Below, piece after piece: positions 33,011 to 41,165 of a stretch of 64,000 nt of DNA. The notes beneath the pieces were generated by a model. That model made no database searches, was not told the origin of the DNA, and saw only the letters and a program-made list of their open reading frames with translations. This DNA comes from Archangium violaceum Cb vi76 (lineage in GTDB: Bacteria; Myxococcota; Myxococcia; Myxococcales; Myxococcaceae): NCBI RefSeq assembly GCF_000733295.1, contig NZ_JPMI01000367.1, positions 62,001 to 126,000 on the forward strand, read 5' to 3'. Position numbers and translations under genes: made by a program. Numbering within the stretch: the first letter of the stretch is position 1; each line of letters begins with the position of its first letter.

Positions 33011-33568
33011 TTACGGCAGGGCGCGAGCGATGAACTTCCACTTGCCGCTGGCCTGGGCGGTGTTGTCCAGCCACGTGGACACGCCGATGAGGCCAGCCAT
33101 GGTGGCGAGGCTGAAGACACCCAGCCAGTTGACGAGCCTGGTGGCGCTCTTCACGTCCTCCGGCGCGTCATCGGCGGCCTTGCCGCCGGACTCCATGGGG
33201 ATGCCGTCCTGGAGGGCGCGCCTGGCGAGGAAGCCGCCACCGATGAGGTTGATGACACCGCTGACGAGCGTGGCGCCCATCAGGAAATCCTTCACGAGGA
33301 CCAGCTTGCGCGCGCTGGCGGAGATGGAGCGGCCGGAAATCCTGGAGCGGCCGATGAGCCAGGTGACGGCGGTGGCGCCCAGGCCCACGGCGTTGATGAT
33401 GTTGTAGCCGTTCCAGGCGGCGTTGACGATCCTCGCCCGGTCCTGCTTGTCATTGACGAGCCGGGCCGACGGGTTCAGGGCGATACGTCCGAAGAGCGAA
33501 CCGCCGAAGCCCGCCGCGAGGCCGAGGTTGTGAAGCACATAGGCGCTGGTCGTGAGAGTCGGTGTCAT
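33011..33568 (-). CDS. Four-helix membrane protein (185 aa)
   Basis: Four hydrophobic segments with Gly-rich turns: AYVLHNLGLAAGFGGSLFG, then GYNIINAVGLGATAVTWLI, FLMGATLVSGVINLIGGGFLA and WLGVFSLATMAGLIGVSTW. No charged catalytic residues inside the helices. No named family recognised; the arrangement resembles small integral-membrane proteins of unknown function that recur in myxobacteria. Single gene. Confidence 0.8.
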   Translation of the reverse strand: MTPTLTTSAYVLHNLGLAAGFGGSLFGRIALNPSARLVNDKQDRARIVNAAWNGYNIINAVGLGATAVTWLIGRSRISGRSISASARKLVLVKDFLMGATLVSGVINLIGGGFLARRALQDGIPMESGGKAADDAPEDVKSATRLVNWLGVFSLATMAGLIGVSTWLDNTAQASGKWKFIARALP

Positions 33569-33835
33569 GGAGACCCCTCCGTGCTGCGTTGTGGTGCGGG
33601 GGTGAAGCTACGCACGCGCCGTGTAGCGGCCGGGTGACCCTGTCCCCCTGCCTGGTGGGAAGAAAGGCGGGCCTGTAGCTCCTTCCTGGAGTTTCTGGGT
33701 TGAACGAAGGATCGGCCGGAAACCGGACACCGGCTTTGGGCCCGGAGCCCTGGCTCCGGATACACGAGCACCCCGGCTTCCTGGCTCGCTGCTCGCCAGG
33801 AGACCAGGGCGCGGGGTGCTCGTCCGCTCGCCAGC

Positions 33836-34477
33836 TCAGCTCTCACGCGCGGGCACGGGCACCAGCCGCGGAGCCACCGGCCGGGCCGCGGGCCGCCACA
33901 GCAGGTACATCATGCCGGCCAGCAGGCCCAGCTCCAGCGGCAGCCGCCAGAACTGGTTCATGATGGCGTGCCCGTCGATGAGCACCGGGTTGCCCTGCAC
34001 CTGGCGGATGCCCACCAGCAGCGCCACCAGCATGTCTCCCGCGAGCGGCAGGGCGCACAGGCGGGTGATGAGCCGCGTCGCCGGCGTCCACGCGCCGAGG
34101 ATGAGCCCCAGGCCCAGCACCACCTCCATGGCGATGACCATGGCCGCGTTGAAGAGCGGGAAGGGCATGCCGATGCCGGAGATCAACTGCGCGAAGCCCT
34201 CCACGCCGGTGTGCACCTGCAGCCCCGGCGCGCCGACGAGGATGGGCAGCGTGAAGTCGAAGGCCTTCATCAGCCCGAAGAGGATGAAGATGACACCCGT
34301 CACGCCGCGCACCTGGTAGCGGCCGGGAGTCTCGGGGACGCGCTCCATCCAGTAGTCGCGCTTGGGATGCGCCGCCAGCGTGCGCACGAGACGCGGGCGC
34401 CAGCCCTGGCGGCTCTCGTCGGCGCGGGAGGAGGAGAACGGGGCAAGGGGATTCGTCTGACGCATGAGTGAGTTCAT
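33836..34477 (-). CDS. DoxX-family membrane protein (213 aa)
   Basis: Four transmembrane helices with the DoxX-like spacing: YQVRGVTGVIFILFGLMKAFD, the FAQLISGIGMPFPLFNAAMVIAMEV segment, LGLGLILGAWTPATRL, and ALPLAGDMLVALLVGI. DoxX proteins are thought to associate with respiratory or thiosulfate oxidation and detoxification modules; the partner is not evident here. The N-terminus of 50 residues is hydrophilic. Confidence 0.85.
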   Translation of the reverse strand: MNSLMRQTNPLAPFSSSRADESRQGWRPRLVRTLAAHPKRDYWMERVPETPGRYQVRGVTGVIFILFGLMKAFDFTLPILVGAPGLQVHTGVEGFAQLISGIGMPFPLFNAAMVIAMEVVLGLGLILGAWTPATRLITRLCALPLAGDMLVALLVGIRQVQGNPVLIDGHAIMNQFWRLPLELGLLAGMMYLLWRPAARPVAPRLVPVPARES

Positions 34478-34607
34478 GGGTGTCTGTCTTCTGGGGTTGG
34501 GGTTGGCTTGTTTTCAGCGGGTGCCGGGTTCATGACGCGCGGCGTTGGTTTTCTTGTGCGGGCTTTTTGTCTGTCTTTCCGGCGGAGTTTTGTCTGGCTT
34601 TGTCCGC

Positions 34608-35165
34608 TCAGGCCGCGAGCTCTTCCGCGCGCTCCGTGGCGAGCGGCCGCAAGAGGCTCCTCAGCTCGAGCCGGGCCTGGTGCAGCCAGAAGCCCACCGT
34701 CCCCGGCGTGGTGCCGAGCCGCCGCGCGATGTCCTTGTAGCGCACTCCCGCCGTGTGTAGCTCGAAGGCTTCCCTCAGCGGAGCGCGCAGACATGCGATG
34801 GCCTCGTGCAACTCCTCGTCGGAGACGCGCTCCCAGGTGTGCCACTGACGCGGCTCGCGCACGAGCACGGGCGCGTGCACCCACTCCAGCGCGGGCCCCT
34901 CGGTGCTCTCGGTGCGCTGGCGCCGGCAGTGGTCCAGGAAGCGCCGCTGGAGCGTGGTACACAACCACGCGCGGCGGGTGCCCTCGCTCCAGCCCCGCAA
35001 CGACTCGAAGTGCAACAGCGCGCGTTCCAGGGTGTCCTGCATCAGGTCCTCGGGCTCCACTCCTCCGTTGCGGCAGAGCTTGTGCGCGAGCCCCATCAGC
35101 AGCGCTCCATGCGGGGCGATGAGCTCCGCGAACTCCCGGCTGTTTCCAGAGAAAGTGCGTGGCAT
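34608..35165 (-). CDS. ECF-type RNA polymerase sigma factor (185 aa)
   Basis: Region 2 (EPEDLMQDTLERALLHFESLRGWSEGTRRAWLCTTLQRRFLDHCRR) and region 4 with its HTH (AFELHTAGVRYKDIARRLGTTPGTVGFWLHQARLELRSLL) are both present, with the short linker typical of extracytoplasmic-function sigma factors. No anti-sigma gene is adjacent, unlike most members. AGGAGG before the ATG at 35165. A single-domain receiver gene lies about 100 bp upstream on the same strand. Confidence 0.9.
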   Translation of the reverse strand: MPRTFSGNSREFAELIAPHGALLMGLAHKLCRNGGVEPEDLMQDTLERALLHFESLRGWSEGTRRAWLCTTLQRRFLDHCRRQRTESTEGPALEWVHAPVLVREPRQWHTWERVSDEELHEAIACLRAPLREAFELHTAGVRYKDIARRLGTTPGTVGFWLHQARLELRSLLRPLATERAEELAA

Positions 35166-35262
35166 GTGGCCTCCTGCATGGATAGAGGGGGCCTCATCCC
35201 GAAAAGCACGCGGGCCAGGAGATTTTCTCCCGGCCCGCTCGGTCACCCGCTCTGCCCGGGCC

Positions 35263-35694
35263 TCACTGGCCCATGGAGCACACGTGCTCGTGCTCCCAAT
35301 CCAGGTACAGCCTGCGCGGAGTGGGCGGACCCTGCGGGGAGACGCCCGAATCCGTGAGCGCCCGGTTGACCACCTCTTCAAACTCGCTCAGCTCCGAGCA
35401 CTTGGAGAGGAACGCCGTCACGCCGGGCGCGTGCGGGTCCGTCGCGGCGCTGTGCATGATGACGGGGACGTCGTGCAACTCCTCGTCCTGGACGAGCCAC
35501 TGGCACAACTCCACTCCGCTCATCCGGGGCATCTGCCAGTCCGTCACCACGAGGTCCGGCCGCCGCGCGTGGGCGATTTCCAGGGCCTCCCTTCCATCAT
35601 GTGCACGCAGCACGCGATGGTCCATCAGCTCCAGGACTTCCGTGTAGAGGTCGAGGAGCTCGGGTTCGTCATCAACGAGAAGAATGGTGCTCAT
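35263..35694 (-). CDS. Stand-alone response regulator receiver (143 aa)
   Basis: CheY-like fold with the acidic pair DDE at 8-10, phosphoacceptor Asp near residue 53 in VVTDWQMPRM, and the conserved Lys in FLSKCSEL. After the receiver there is a 30-residue tail (SGVSPQGPPTPRRLYLDWEHEH) with no output domain. It would be phosphorylated by an unlinked hybrid or orphan kinase and work by protein interaction. Single-domain receivers of this kind are numerous in myxobacteria. Confidence 0.9.
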   Translation of the reverse strand: MSTILLVDDEPELLDLYTEVLELMDHRVLRAHDGREALEIAHARRPDLVVTDWQMPRMSGVELCQWLVQDEELHDVPVIMHSAATDPHAPGVTAFLSKCSELSEFEEVVNRALTDSGVSPQGPPTPRRLYLDWEHEHVCSMGQ

Positions 35695-36023
35695 GACTTG
35701 TCCTGTCCTTTCCTCGGGTTGGGGATAGAGCGTGATCCGGGCTTCTCCAGGGAGGGAGCTCCGGATGCCGCCTCTAACGGGTGGAGTCCACGTCTCCCTG
35801 GTGTGATGTGTGTGATTTGGTGCGCGTTGCTCGGGATGGCCACATCCACGTGGGAAGGGCCCGCCTGCTCCGTCGCTGGACGCCGGGGGGGCCGCGGCGG
35901 GGCCAGCCAGCCGGGCGGGAATGACGGTGGAAAGGCAACGTCTACCCCACCCCGCCGGGCCGGCGCGTTGCCCGCCCTGGCTGGCGCCCCTAGTTTTCAC
36001 CGAGAGGGGCGGGGGGAAGCGCC
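35695..36023. other. Divergent intergenic region before kinase 1
   Basis: 329 bp between the receiver gene and the first kinase gene. It should hold promoters for both. I looked for -24/-12 boxes and found only mis-spaced matches; an 80-base AT-richer patch near 35790-35830 is the best place for a sigma-70-type promoter. No hairpin or gene is evident. Confidence 0.4.
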
Positions 36024-39000
36024 ATGGGACGCAGTGGCGAGCAGGACGGCCAGGAGCCGGGGGCTCCCCATGGGGAGGACGCCGATGACGCGCTCGACTT
36101 CGACGGCGAGCTCGACTTCGACGACGAGCTGGATTTGGACGATGAGCTCGGCTTCGGTGATTCATTCCTGAACGAGGTGTTGAGCGCCGACGTGCCCGTG
36201 CCGTTCCGCCGGCTCACGCCCGGAGACAGGCTGGGCGGCGCGGACGGGCGCCGGTTCGAGATTCTCGAGTCGCTGGGCGAGGGGGCCATGGGCCAGGTCT
36301 TCCGGGCCCAGGACGAGGAGTTGCAGCGCGTGGTGGCCCTCAAGTTCCTCTTCCCGCGCGAGGAGCTGGCCGGCATGGGGCTGCGGGAGGCCCGGGCCAT
36401 CGCGCGGCTGGACCACGAGAACATCGTCCGCATCTTCGACGTGTCCGAGTGGAGCGGCGGACCGGGCGAGCCCACCGTCCCCTTCCTCGTCATGGAATGT
36501 CTGGGAGGCGAGTCGCTCCTGGAGCTGCTGCGCCGCGAGCGGACGCTGCCGTTGGCGCGCGCGCTGGACATCATGCGCGACGTGGCCGCGGGCCTGGCGC
36601 ACGCGCACGAGCATCAAATCGTCCACAGGGATCTCAAGCCCAGCAACGTCTTCATCACCCGCCAGGGCACGGTGAAGCTGCTGGACTTCGGGCTCGCGTG
36701 GTTGGCACCCGCGCCGGGCCTCGCCGTCGAACAGCCGGAGCTGCCCACGGCGGGCACGCCGCCCTACATGGCCCCGGAGCAGTGGCGCGGGGAGAAGGTG
36801 GACGCGCGCACGGACATCTGGGCCGCGGGCGTCATGCTGTATGAGCTGCTCACCGGAGAGCTGCCCTATCCGCACCTCATGGTGGGCGAGCTGCGCGCGA
36901 AGGTGCTCTCCCCGGAGCCGGTGCCCTCGCCGCGCGAGCGCAACCCGGAGCTGCCCTGGGAGCTGGAGTCGCTGCTGTCGGTGCTGCTGGAGAAGGACCC
37001 GGAGAAGCGCCTGCTGTCGGCCGAGGAGCTGCGCGAGGAATTGCGCGAGATGGAGGAGCACGTGCGGCCGGGCCGGGCGCCGCGGCGCTCGACGGCGCCC
37101 CAGCGCCGGCAGGTGACGTTGCTGCACTGCCGGGTGACGGGGCTCAGCGCGCTGGCGGAGGAGTGGGATCCCGAGGACTTCGGCGAGCTGGAGGCGGCCT
37201 TCCACCGCGCGGCCTCGGAGGGCATTCAAGGCCATGGGGGCTTCATCACCCTGTGTCTGGGAGACGAGGTGCTGGCGTGCTTCGGCTACCCGGTGGCGAA
37301 GGAGGGGGACGCGGAGTGCGCGGTGCGCGCGGGGCTGGAATTGCCCCCGGTGGTGCTCGCGGCGCTCCAGGCCCGGTTGCCGCCGGGGACGAGCGCGGAG
37401 CTGGCGGTGCGGGTGGGCATCGACACGGACCAGGTGGTGCTGGACGACATCCTCCCGGAGCTGCGAGGGCACACCCCCACCATTCAAGGGGAGGCCCCTC
37501 GTATCGCCGCGTGGCTGGCGCAGCAGGCCGGGCCGAGCGAGGTGGTGGTGGGCCCCAGCACGTACAGCCTGGTGCGGCGCGCCTTCGACACCCAGCCGCT
37601 CGGGGCCCGCGTCTTCGACGGGCGGCGCACCTTCGAGGTGCACCACGTGCTGGGCCGCTCGCGCACGGCCGGCACCCGTCTGCCCATGGGCGAGTTGAGC
37701 CCGTTGGTGGGCCGGGAGGAGGAACTGGGGAAGTTGCTCGCCGCCTGGGAGCGGACCCGCGAGGGGCATGGCGGCTATGTGCTGCTGTGCGGCGAGGCCG
37801 GCATCGGCAAGTCCCGCCTCATCCAGGAGCTGCGCGAGCGGGTGCTGCCGGAGAAGCCCCTCCTCCTGCGGCTCCAGTGCTGGCACCAGTACAGCACCAG
37901 CGCCCTGCACCCTGTCATCGAGATGCTGCAGCGCGCGTGGTTGAGCCCGGAGCGCTCGCCCCAGGAGAACCTGCGCGCCGTGGAGCGGCACCTGGAGAAG
38001 CGCGGCCTGACGCCCATGCAGGTGCGCCTGCTGGCCTCGCTGGTGTCGCTGCCGGTGAGGGAGGACTCGCCGCACCTGCGCTTCACTCCCCAGCGGCTGA
38101 AGGACGAGACGCTCGCGGCCCTGGCCACCCTGCTCATGGAGAATTCGGGGGAGCGCCCGGTGCTGGTGGTGGTGGAGGATCTGCACTGGGCGGACCCCTC
38201 CACGCTTCAACTGCTGAACTTCCTGATGGGTTTCGTGGAGCGGGCGAGCCTGCTCTTCGTCCTCAGTGCCCGCCCCGAGTTCCGTCCGCCCTGGGCCCAG
38301 CACTCCGGCTTCCAGAGCATCCCCCTGGAGCGGCTGCCCGCGGCCTGCACGGAGCAGTTGGTGAAGGAGGTGACGCGGGGCCAGGAGCTGCCCGCGGAGG
38401 TGGTGACGCAGTTGGTGGAGCGGACGGACGGCATTCCGCTCTTCGTGGAGGAGATGACGCGGGTGATGCTGGAGGGCGGGGCCGCGGCCTCCATTCCCGT
38501 CACCCTGCAGGAACTGTTGCTGGCCCGGCTGGACTCGCTGCCACGCCGGCAGAAGCAACTGGCGCAGTTGTGCGCGGTGGTGGGGCGCAGCTTCTCCTTC
38601 GCGCTGCTCGCGCAATTGACGGGGCTCCGGGGCACCGTGTTGCGCAGGGACCTGGCGGGGTTGGTGGCCGCGGGGTTGCTCCAGGCGCAGGACGAGGACG
38701 AGCCCGGCTACCAGTTCCGCCACGCCCTCATCCACGAGGCCGCCTACCAGTCACTGCCCCGGAGCGCGCGGCGGCAGTACCACCAGCGGATCGCCCAGGC
38801 CCTGGGGACGCACTTCCCCGCGGTGGCGGAGACGCGGCCAGAGCTGTTGGCCCGTCACTACACCGAGGCCGGGGAGCTGAAGCTGGCCATCCACTACTGG
38901 AAGCTGGCGGGCATGCGGGCGAGCCAGCGCTCGGCCAACGAGGAGGCGGTGAGCCACCTCTCGCAGTCGTTGAAGCTGCTGCGCAGCTTGCCGGACGCCC

Positions 39001-40085
39001 CGGTGCTCACGCGGGACGAGCTGCAACTGCTCATCGCCCTGGGCATGCCCCTGGTGCAGGTGCAGGGCTACCGCTCGCCCGAGGTGGAGCGCACGTACAC
39101 GCGGGTGCAGGCCCTCTTCCGCGAGGTGGGTGAGGAGCTGCCCCGCCTGGAGCTGAGCTTCTGGGGCTCCTTCGCGTACTACTTCGCGCGGGGCAAGTCG
39201 CACGACTCGCACGAGGTGGCCGAGCTGTTGGTGAGCCTGGGCGAGCGTCAGCACAAGCCGGAGCTGCTCTCGATGGGGCACCGGATGATGGCCACGGACC
39301 TGTTCACCTGGGGGCAGGTGGACGATGCGCTGCGGCACCTGGAGCTGGCGCTGTCGGTACCAGAGGTGGACCTGGAGCAGCACCGGGCGCTCGCCATCCG
39401 GCAGTGGGTGAATCCGCGAGTGGGCGCGCTGGCGTATGCGACGCTGCCGCTCTCGGTGTCCGGACAGTGGGATCGGGCCGAGCGCTTCACCCGCGAGGCG
39501 CTGGAGCTGGCGGGCCGCATCGGCCATCCGCACACGACGTCGCTCGCGCTGACCTACTGCGCCATCGCCAGCCAGCTGCGGTGGGACGCGCGCACGGCGC
39601 TGGGCCTGGCCGAGCAGTGCATTCCGCTCGCGCGCGAGCACCGCTTCCTCCTGTGGGTCCTGTGGCCCTCGGCGGTGCGGGGGTGGGCCCTGGCCGAGCT
39701 GGGACGTCCCCAGGAGGGGTTGGTGCAGATGCGCCAGGTGCTGGAGGGGTGGCAGCGCTCGGGAATCATCGCGGGCATGCACCACAACCTGGGCATGCTG
39801 GCCCACATCCACTTGCGGCTGGGACAGGCGCGGGAGGGGCTGGCCGCGGTGGACGAGGCGCTGACGTGGCCGGCGGTGACGGAGGAGTATTCCTACCTGC
39901 CCGAGCTGCACCGTGTCCGTGGCGAGCTGCTGAGGCTGGCCGGCCGGGAGGACGAGGCGCGCGTGGCGTTCCTCGAGGCCATCCGCTTCGCACAGGAGCA
40001 CGGGATGCGGGCCTATGAGCAGCGGGCCCAGGCGAGTCTGCGCCGGCTGGGGCTCGCGGAGGAGCCGCCCGCGCGCCATCCGTGA
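36024..40085 (+). CDS. Ser/Thr kinase-pseudocyclase-ATPase-TPR fusion (1353 aa)
   Basis: Order: acidic N-terminal tail of repeated D/E residues (about 20-48), Hanks-type kinase (about 75-345) with the glycine loop GEGAMGQV, VALKF lysine, HRDLKPSN catalytic loop and DFG; a class III cyclase-like domain (about 365-535); an AAA_16 ATPase with Walker A GEAGIGKSR near residue 590 and Walker B-like LVVVEDLHWADPS; and TPR-type repeats to the end. In the cyclase domain the first metal-binding Asp is replaced (CRVTG where active enzymes have a D), while GDEVLACFGYP keeps the second, so it probably does not make cAMP. A signal-integrating cytoplasmic kinase. A paralogue is at 47985. Confidence 0.93.
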   Translation: MGRSGEQDGQEPGAPHGEDADDALDFDGELDFDDELDLDDELGFGDSFLNEVLSADVPVPFRRLTPGDRLGGADGRRFEILESLGEGAMGQVFRAQDEELQRVVALKFLFPREELAGMGLREARAIARLDHENIVRIFDVSEWSGGPGEPTVPFLVMECLGGESLLELLRRERTLPLARALDIMRDVAAGLAHAHEHQIVHRDLKPSNVFITRQGTVKLLDFGLAWLAPAPGLAVEQPELPTAGTPPYMAPEQWRGEKVDARTDIWAAGVMLYELLTGELPYPHLMVGELRAKVLSPEPVPSPRERNPELPWELESLLSVLLEKDPEKRLLSAEELREELREMEEHVRPGRAPRRSTAPQRRQVTLLHCRVTGLSALAEEWDPEDFGELEAAFHRAASEGIQGHGGFITLCLGDEVLACFGYPVAKEGDAECAVRAGLELPPVVLAALQARLPPGTSAELAVRVGIDTDQVVLDDILPELRGHTPTIQGEAPRIAAWLAQQAGPSEVVVGPSTYSLVRRAFDTQPLGARVFDGRRTFEVHHVLGRSRTAGTRLPMGELSPLVGREEELGKLLAAWERTREGHGGYVLLCGEAGIGKSRLIQELRERVLPEKPLLLRLQCWHQYSTSALHPVIEMLQRAWLSPERSPQENLRAVERHLEKRGLTPMQVRLLASLVSLPVREDSPHLRFTPQRLKDETLAALATLLMENSGERPVLVVVEDLHWADPSTLQLLNFLMGFVERASLLFVLSARPEFRPPWAQHSGFQSIPLERLPAACTEQLVKEVTRGQELPAEVVTQLVERTDGIPLFVEEMTRVMLEGGAAASIPVTLQELLLARLDSLPRRQKQLAQLCAVVGRSFSFALLAQLTGLRGTVLRRDLAGLVAAGLLQAQDEDEPGYQFRHALIHEAAYQSLPRSARRQYHQRIAQALGTHFPAVAETRPELLARHYTEAGELKLAIHYWKLAGMRASQRSANEEAVSHLSQSLKLLRSLPDAPVLTRDELQLLIALGMPLVQVQGYRSPEVERTYTRVQALFREVGEELPRLELSFWGSFAYYFARGKSHDSHEVAELLVSLGERQHKPELLSMGHRMMATDLFTWGQVDDALRHLELALSVPEVDLEQHRALAIRQWVNPRVGALAYATLPLSVSGQWDRAERFTREALELAGRIGHPHTTSLALTYCAIASQLRWDARTALGLAEQCIPLAREHRFLLWVLWPSAVRGWALAELGRPQEGLVQMRQVLEGWQRSGIIAGMHHNLGMLAHIHLRLGQAREGLAAVDEALTWPAVTEEYSYLPELHRVRGELLRLAGREDEARVAFLEAIRFAQEHGMRAYEQRAQASLRRLGLAEEPPARHP

Positions 40086-40140
40086 GGAAGACGTGGGTCC
40101 GGGCTGGCCGGCGGGACGCGCCTGTGCTCCGCTCGGGGAC

Positions 40141-40674
40141 ATGAGCGCTTCCCATCGACGTGCCCTGGATGCCCCCGCGGGGGAACTGGTGGTCCTCTCC
40201 CGCTCGCTGGTGGAGGAGGTGACGGAGGCCTCGCGGACGAGCCCCCGCCGGCGCATCATCCAGCCCTTCCACAAGAGTGACGCGGAGCTGCTGCACCGGA
40301 TGTTCAACGTCATCCAGCCGGACAGCTACGTGCGGCCGCACCGGCACCTGGAGCCGCCGAAGACGGAGGCGTGGATTCTGCTGCGCGGGGCGGTGGCCTT
40401 CTTCACCTTCGAGGACGATGGGCGCGTGCGCGACTGTCTGTCATTGGAGGCGGGGGGAGAGCACTTCGGGGTGGACCTGGCACCGGGCATCTTCCACGGG
40501 CTGGTGGCCCTGGCGCCGGACACCGTCATCTACGAGGTGAAGAACGGACCGTACGCACCGGCGAATGACAAGGCCTTCGCGTCCTGGGCGCCCGCGGAGG
40601 GCACGCCGGAGGCCCCGGCCTACCTCGAGTCCCTGCGCGAGGAGTTCCGGCGGAGGTTCCCGGAGCACCGTTGA
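40141..40674 (+). CDS. WbuC-family cupin protein (177 aa)
   Basis: Cupin metalloprotein of the WbuC type, often found in O-antigen or surface-polysaccharide gene clusters. The metal-binding first motif is SYVRPHRHLEPPKTEAWILLRG, and the second is GIFHGLVAL. It starts 55 bp after the kinase gene on the same strand and could be co-transcribed, although no polysaccharide genes surround it. The start at 40141 gives the family length. Confidence 0.85.
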   Translation: MSASHRRALDAPAGELVVLSRSLVEEVTEASRTSPRRRIIQPFHKSDAELLHRMFNVIQPDSYVRPHRHLEPPKTEAWILLRGAVAFFTFEDDGRVRDCLSLEAGGEHFGVDLAPGIFHGLVALAPDTVIYEVKNGPYAPANDKAFASWAPAEGTPEAPAYLESLREEFRRRFPEHR

Positions 40675-40694
40675 ACGGGGTGGAGTTCCGCCAG

Positions 40695-41165
40695 TCAGAC
40701 TTCCTCGTCGGGCAGGAGCGTGAGGAGCAACTCGTCGTCGGGGCCGAGCGGGCGCCACCCGGGGGGCGGCGGTGTTGCAAGAAGCGCGTCGCCAGCTTTA
40801 TCGGCGCGCTCCTTATGGGATTCAGGGGTATAGGCAACCCACGAGCCGAGCGCCTTGGCCACTTTGAACCGGTTGGTGTCGTCCAGCTCGGCAGGCCAGC
40901 CATCAGGCAGACTCTTGCACAACATGCGCACGAGCACATCGCGCACAAAGCGTGTGACCTGCTTGCGTTGCTCCGCCTCGGCGAGCAAACCGCTCAATAC
41001 CTGCACTCCGGCGACGTCATCCCTGCCAAGCTCCTCTGCCAGCGCCACGAGTGACGCCGTGGGGCGCGCTCCCGCGAAATCGGTGAGCGAATCGTAACCG
41101 CGCTCGCGGAGCCGCTCGTAGATGCGGACCTTCCAGTTGCCCTCCCAGGCACGCCCGTCGCTCAT
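40695..41165 (-). CDS. Putative immunity protein of the DUF2380 toxin (156 aa)
   Basis: Cytoplasmic, largely helical, with WEGNWKVRIYERLRERGYDSLTDF at the start and PPPPGWRPLGPDDELLLTLLPDEE at the end; Trp and acidic residues predominate. I recognise no catalytic motif, in particular no Nudix box. Its ATG overlaps the toxin stop (ATGA), as in the other toxin pairs of this window. Neutralising the DUF2380 nuclease in the producer and its kin is the natural role, inferred from position. Confidence 0.78.
   Translation of the reverse strand: MSDGRAWEGNWKVRIYERLRERGYDSLTDFAGARPTASLVALAEELGRDDVAGVQVLSGLLAEAEQRKQVTRFVRDVLVRMLCKSLPDGWPAELDDTNRFKVAKALGSWVAYTPESHKERADKAGDALLATPPPPGWRPLGPDDELLLTLLPDEEV

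Noticed and set aside
35811-35835. Sigma-54 promoter before kinase 1
   Set aside because: A TGG...TTGCT match exists but GG and GC are eight bases apart instead of ten.
36162-38735. Long minus-strand frame antisense to kinase 1
   Set aside because: Same shadow effect; sequence is His/Gln/Leu-rich without motifs.
40695-41165. Nudix hydrolase
   Set aside because: I considered a Nudix label because of vague similarity, but the GX5EX7REUXEEXGU box is absent. Position and coupling point to immunity instead.
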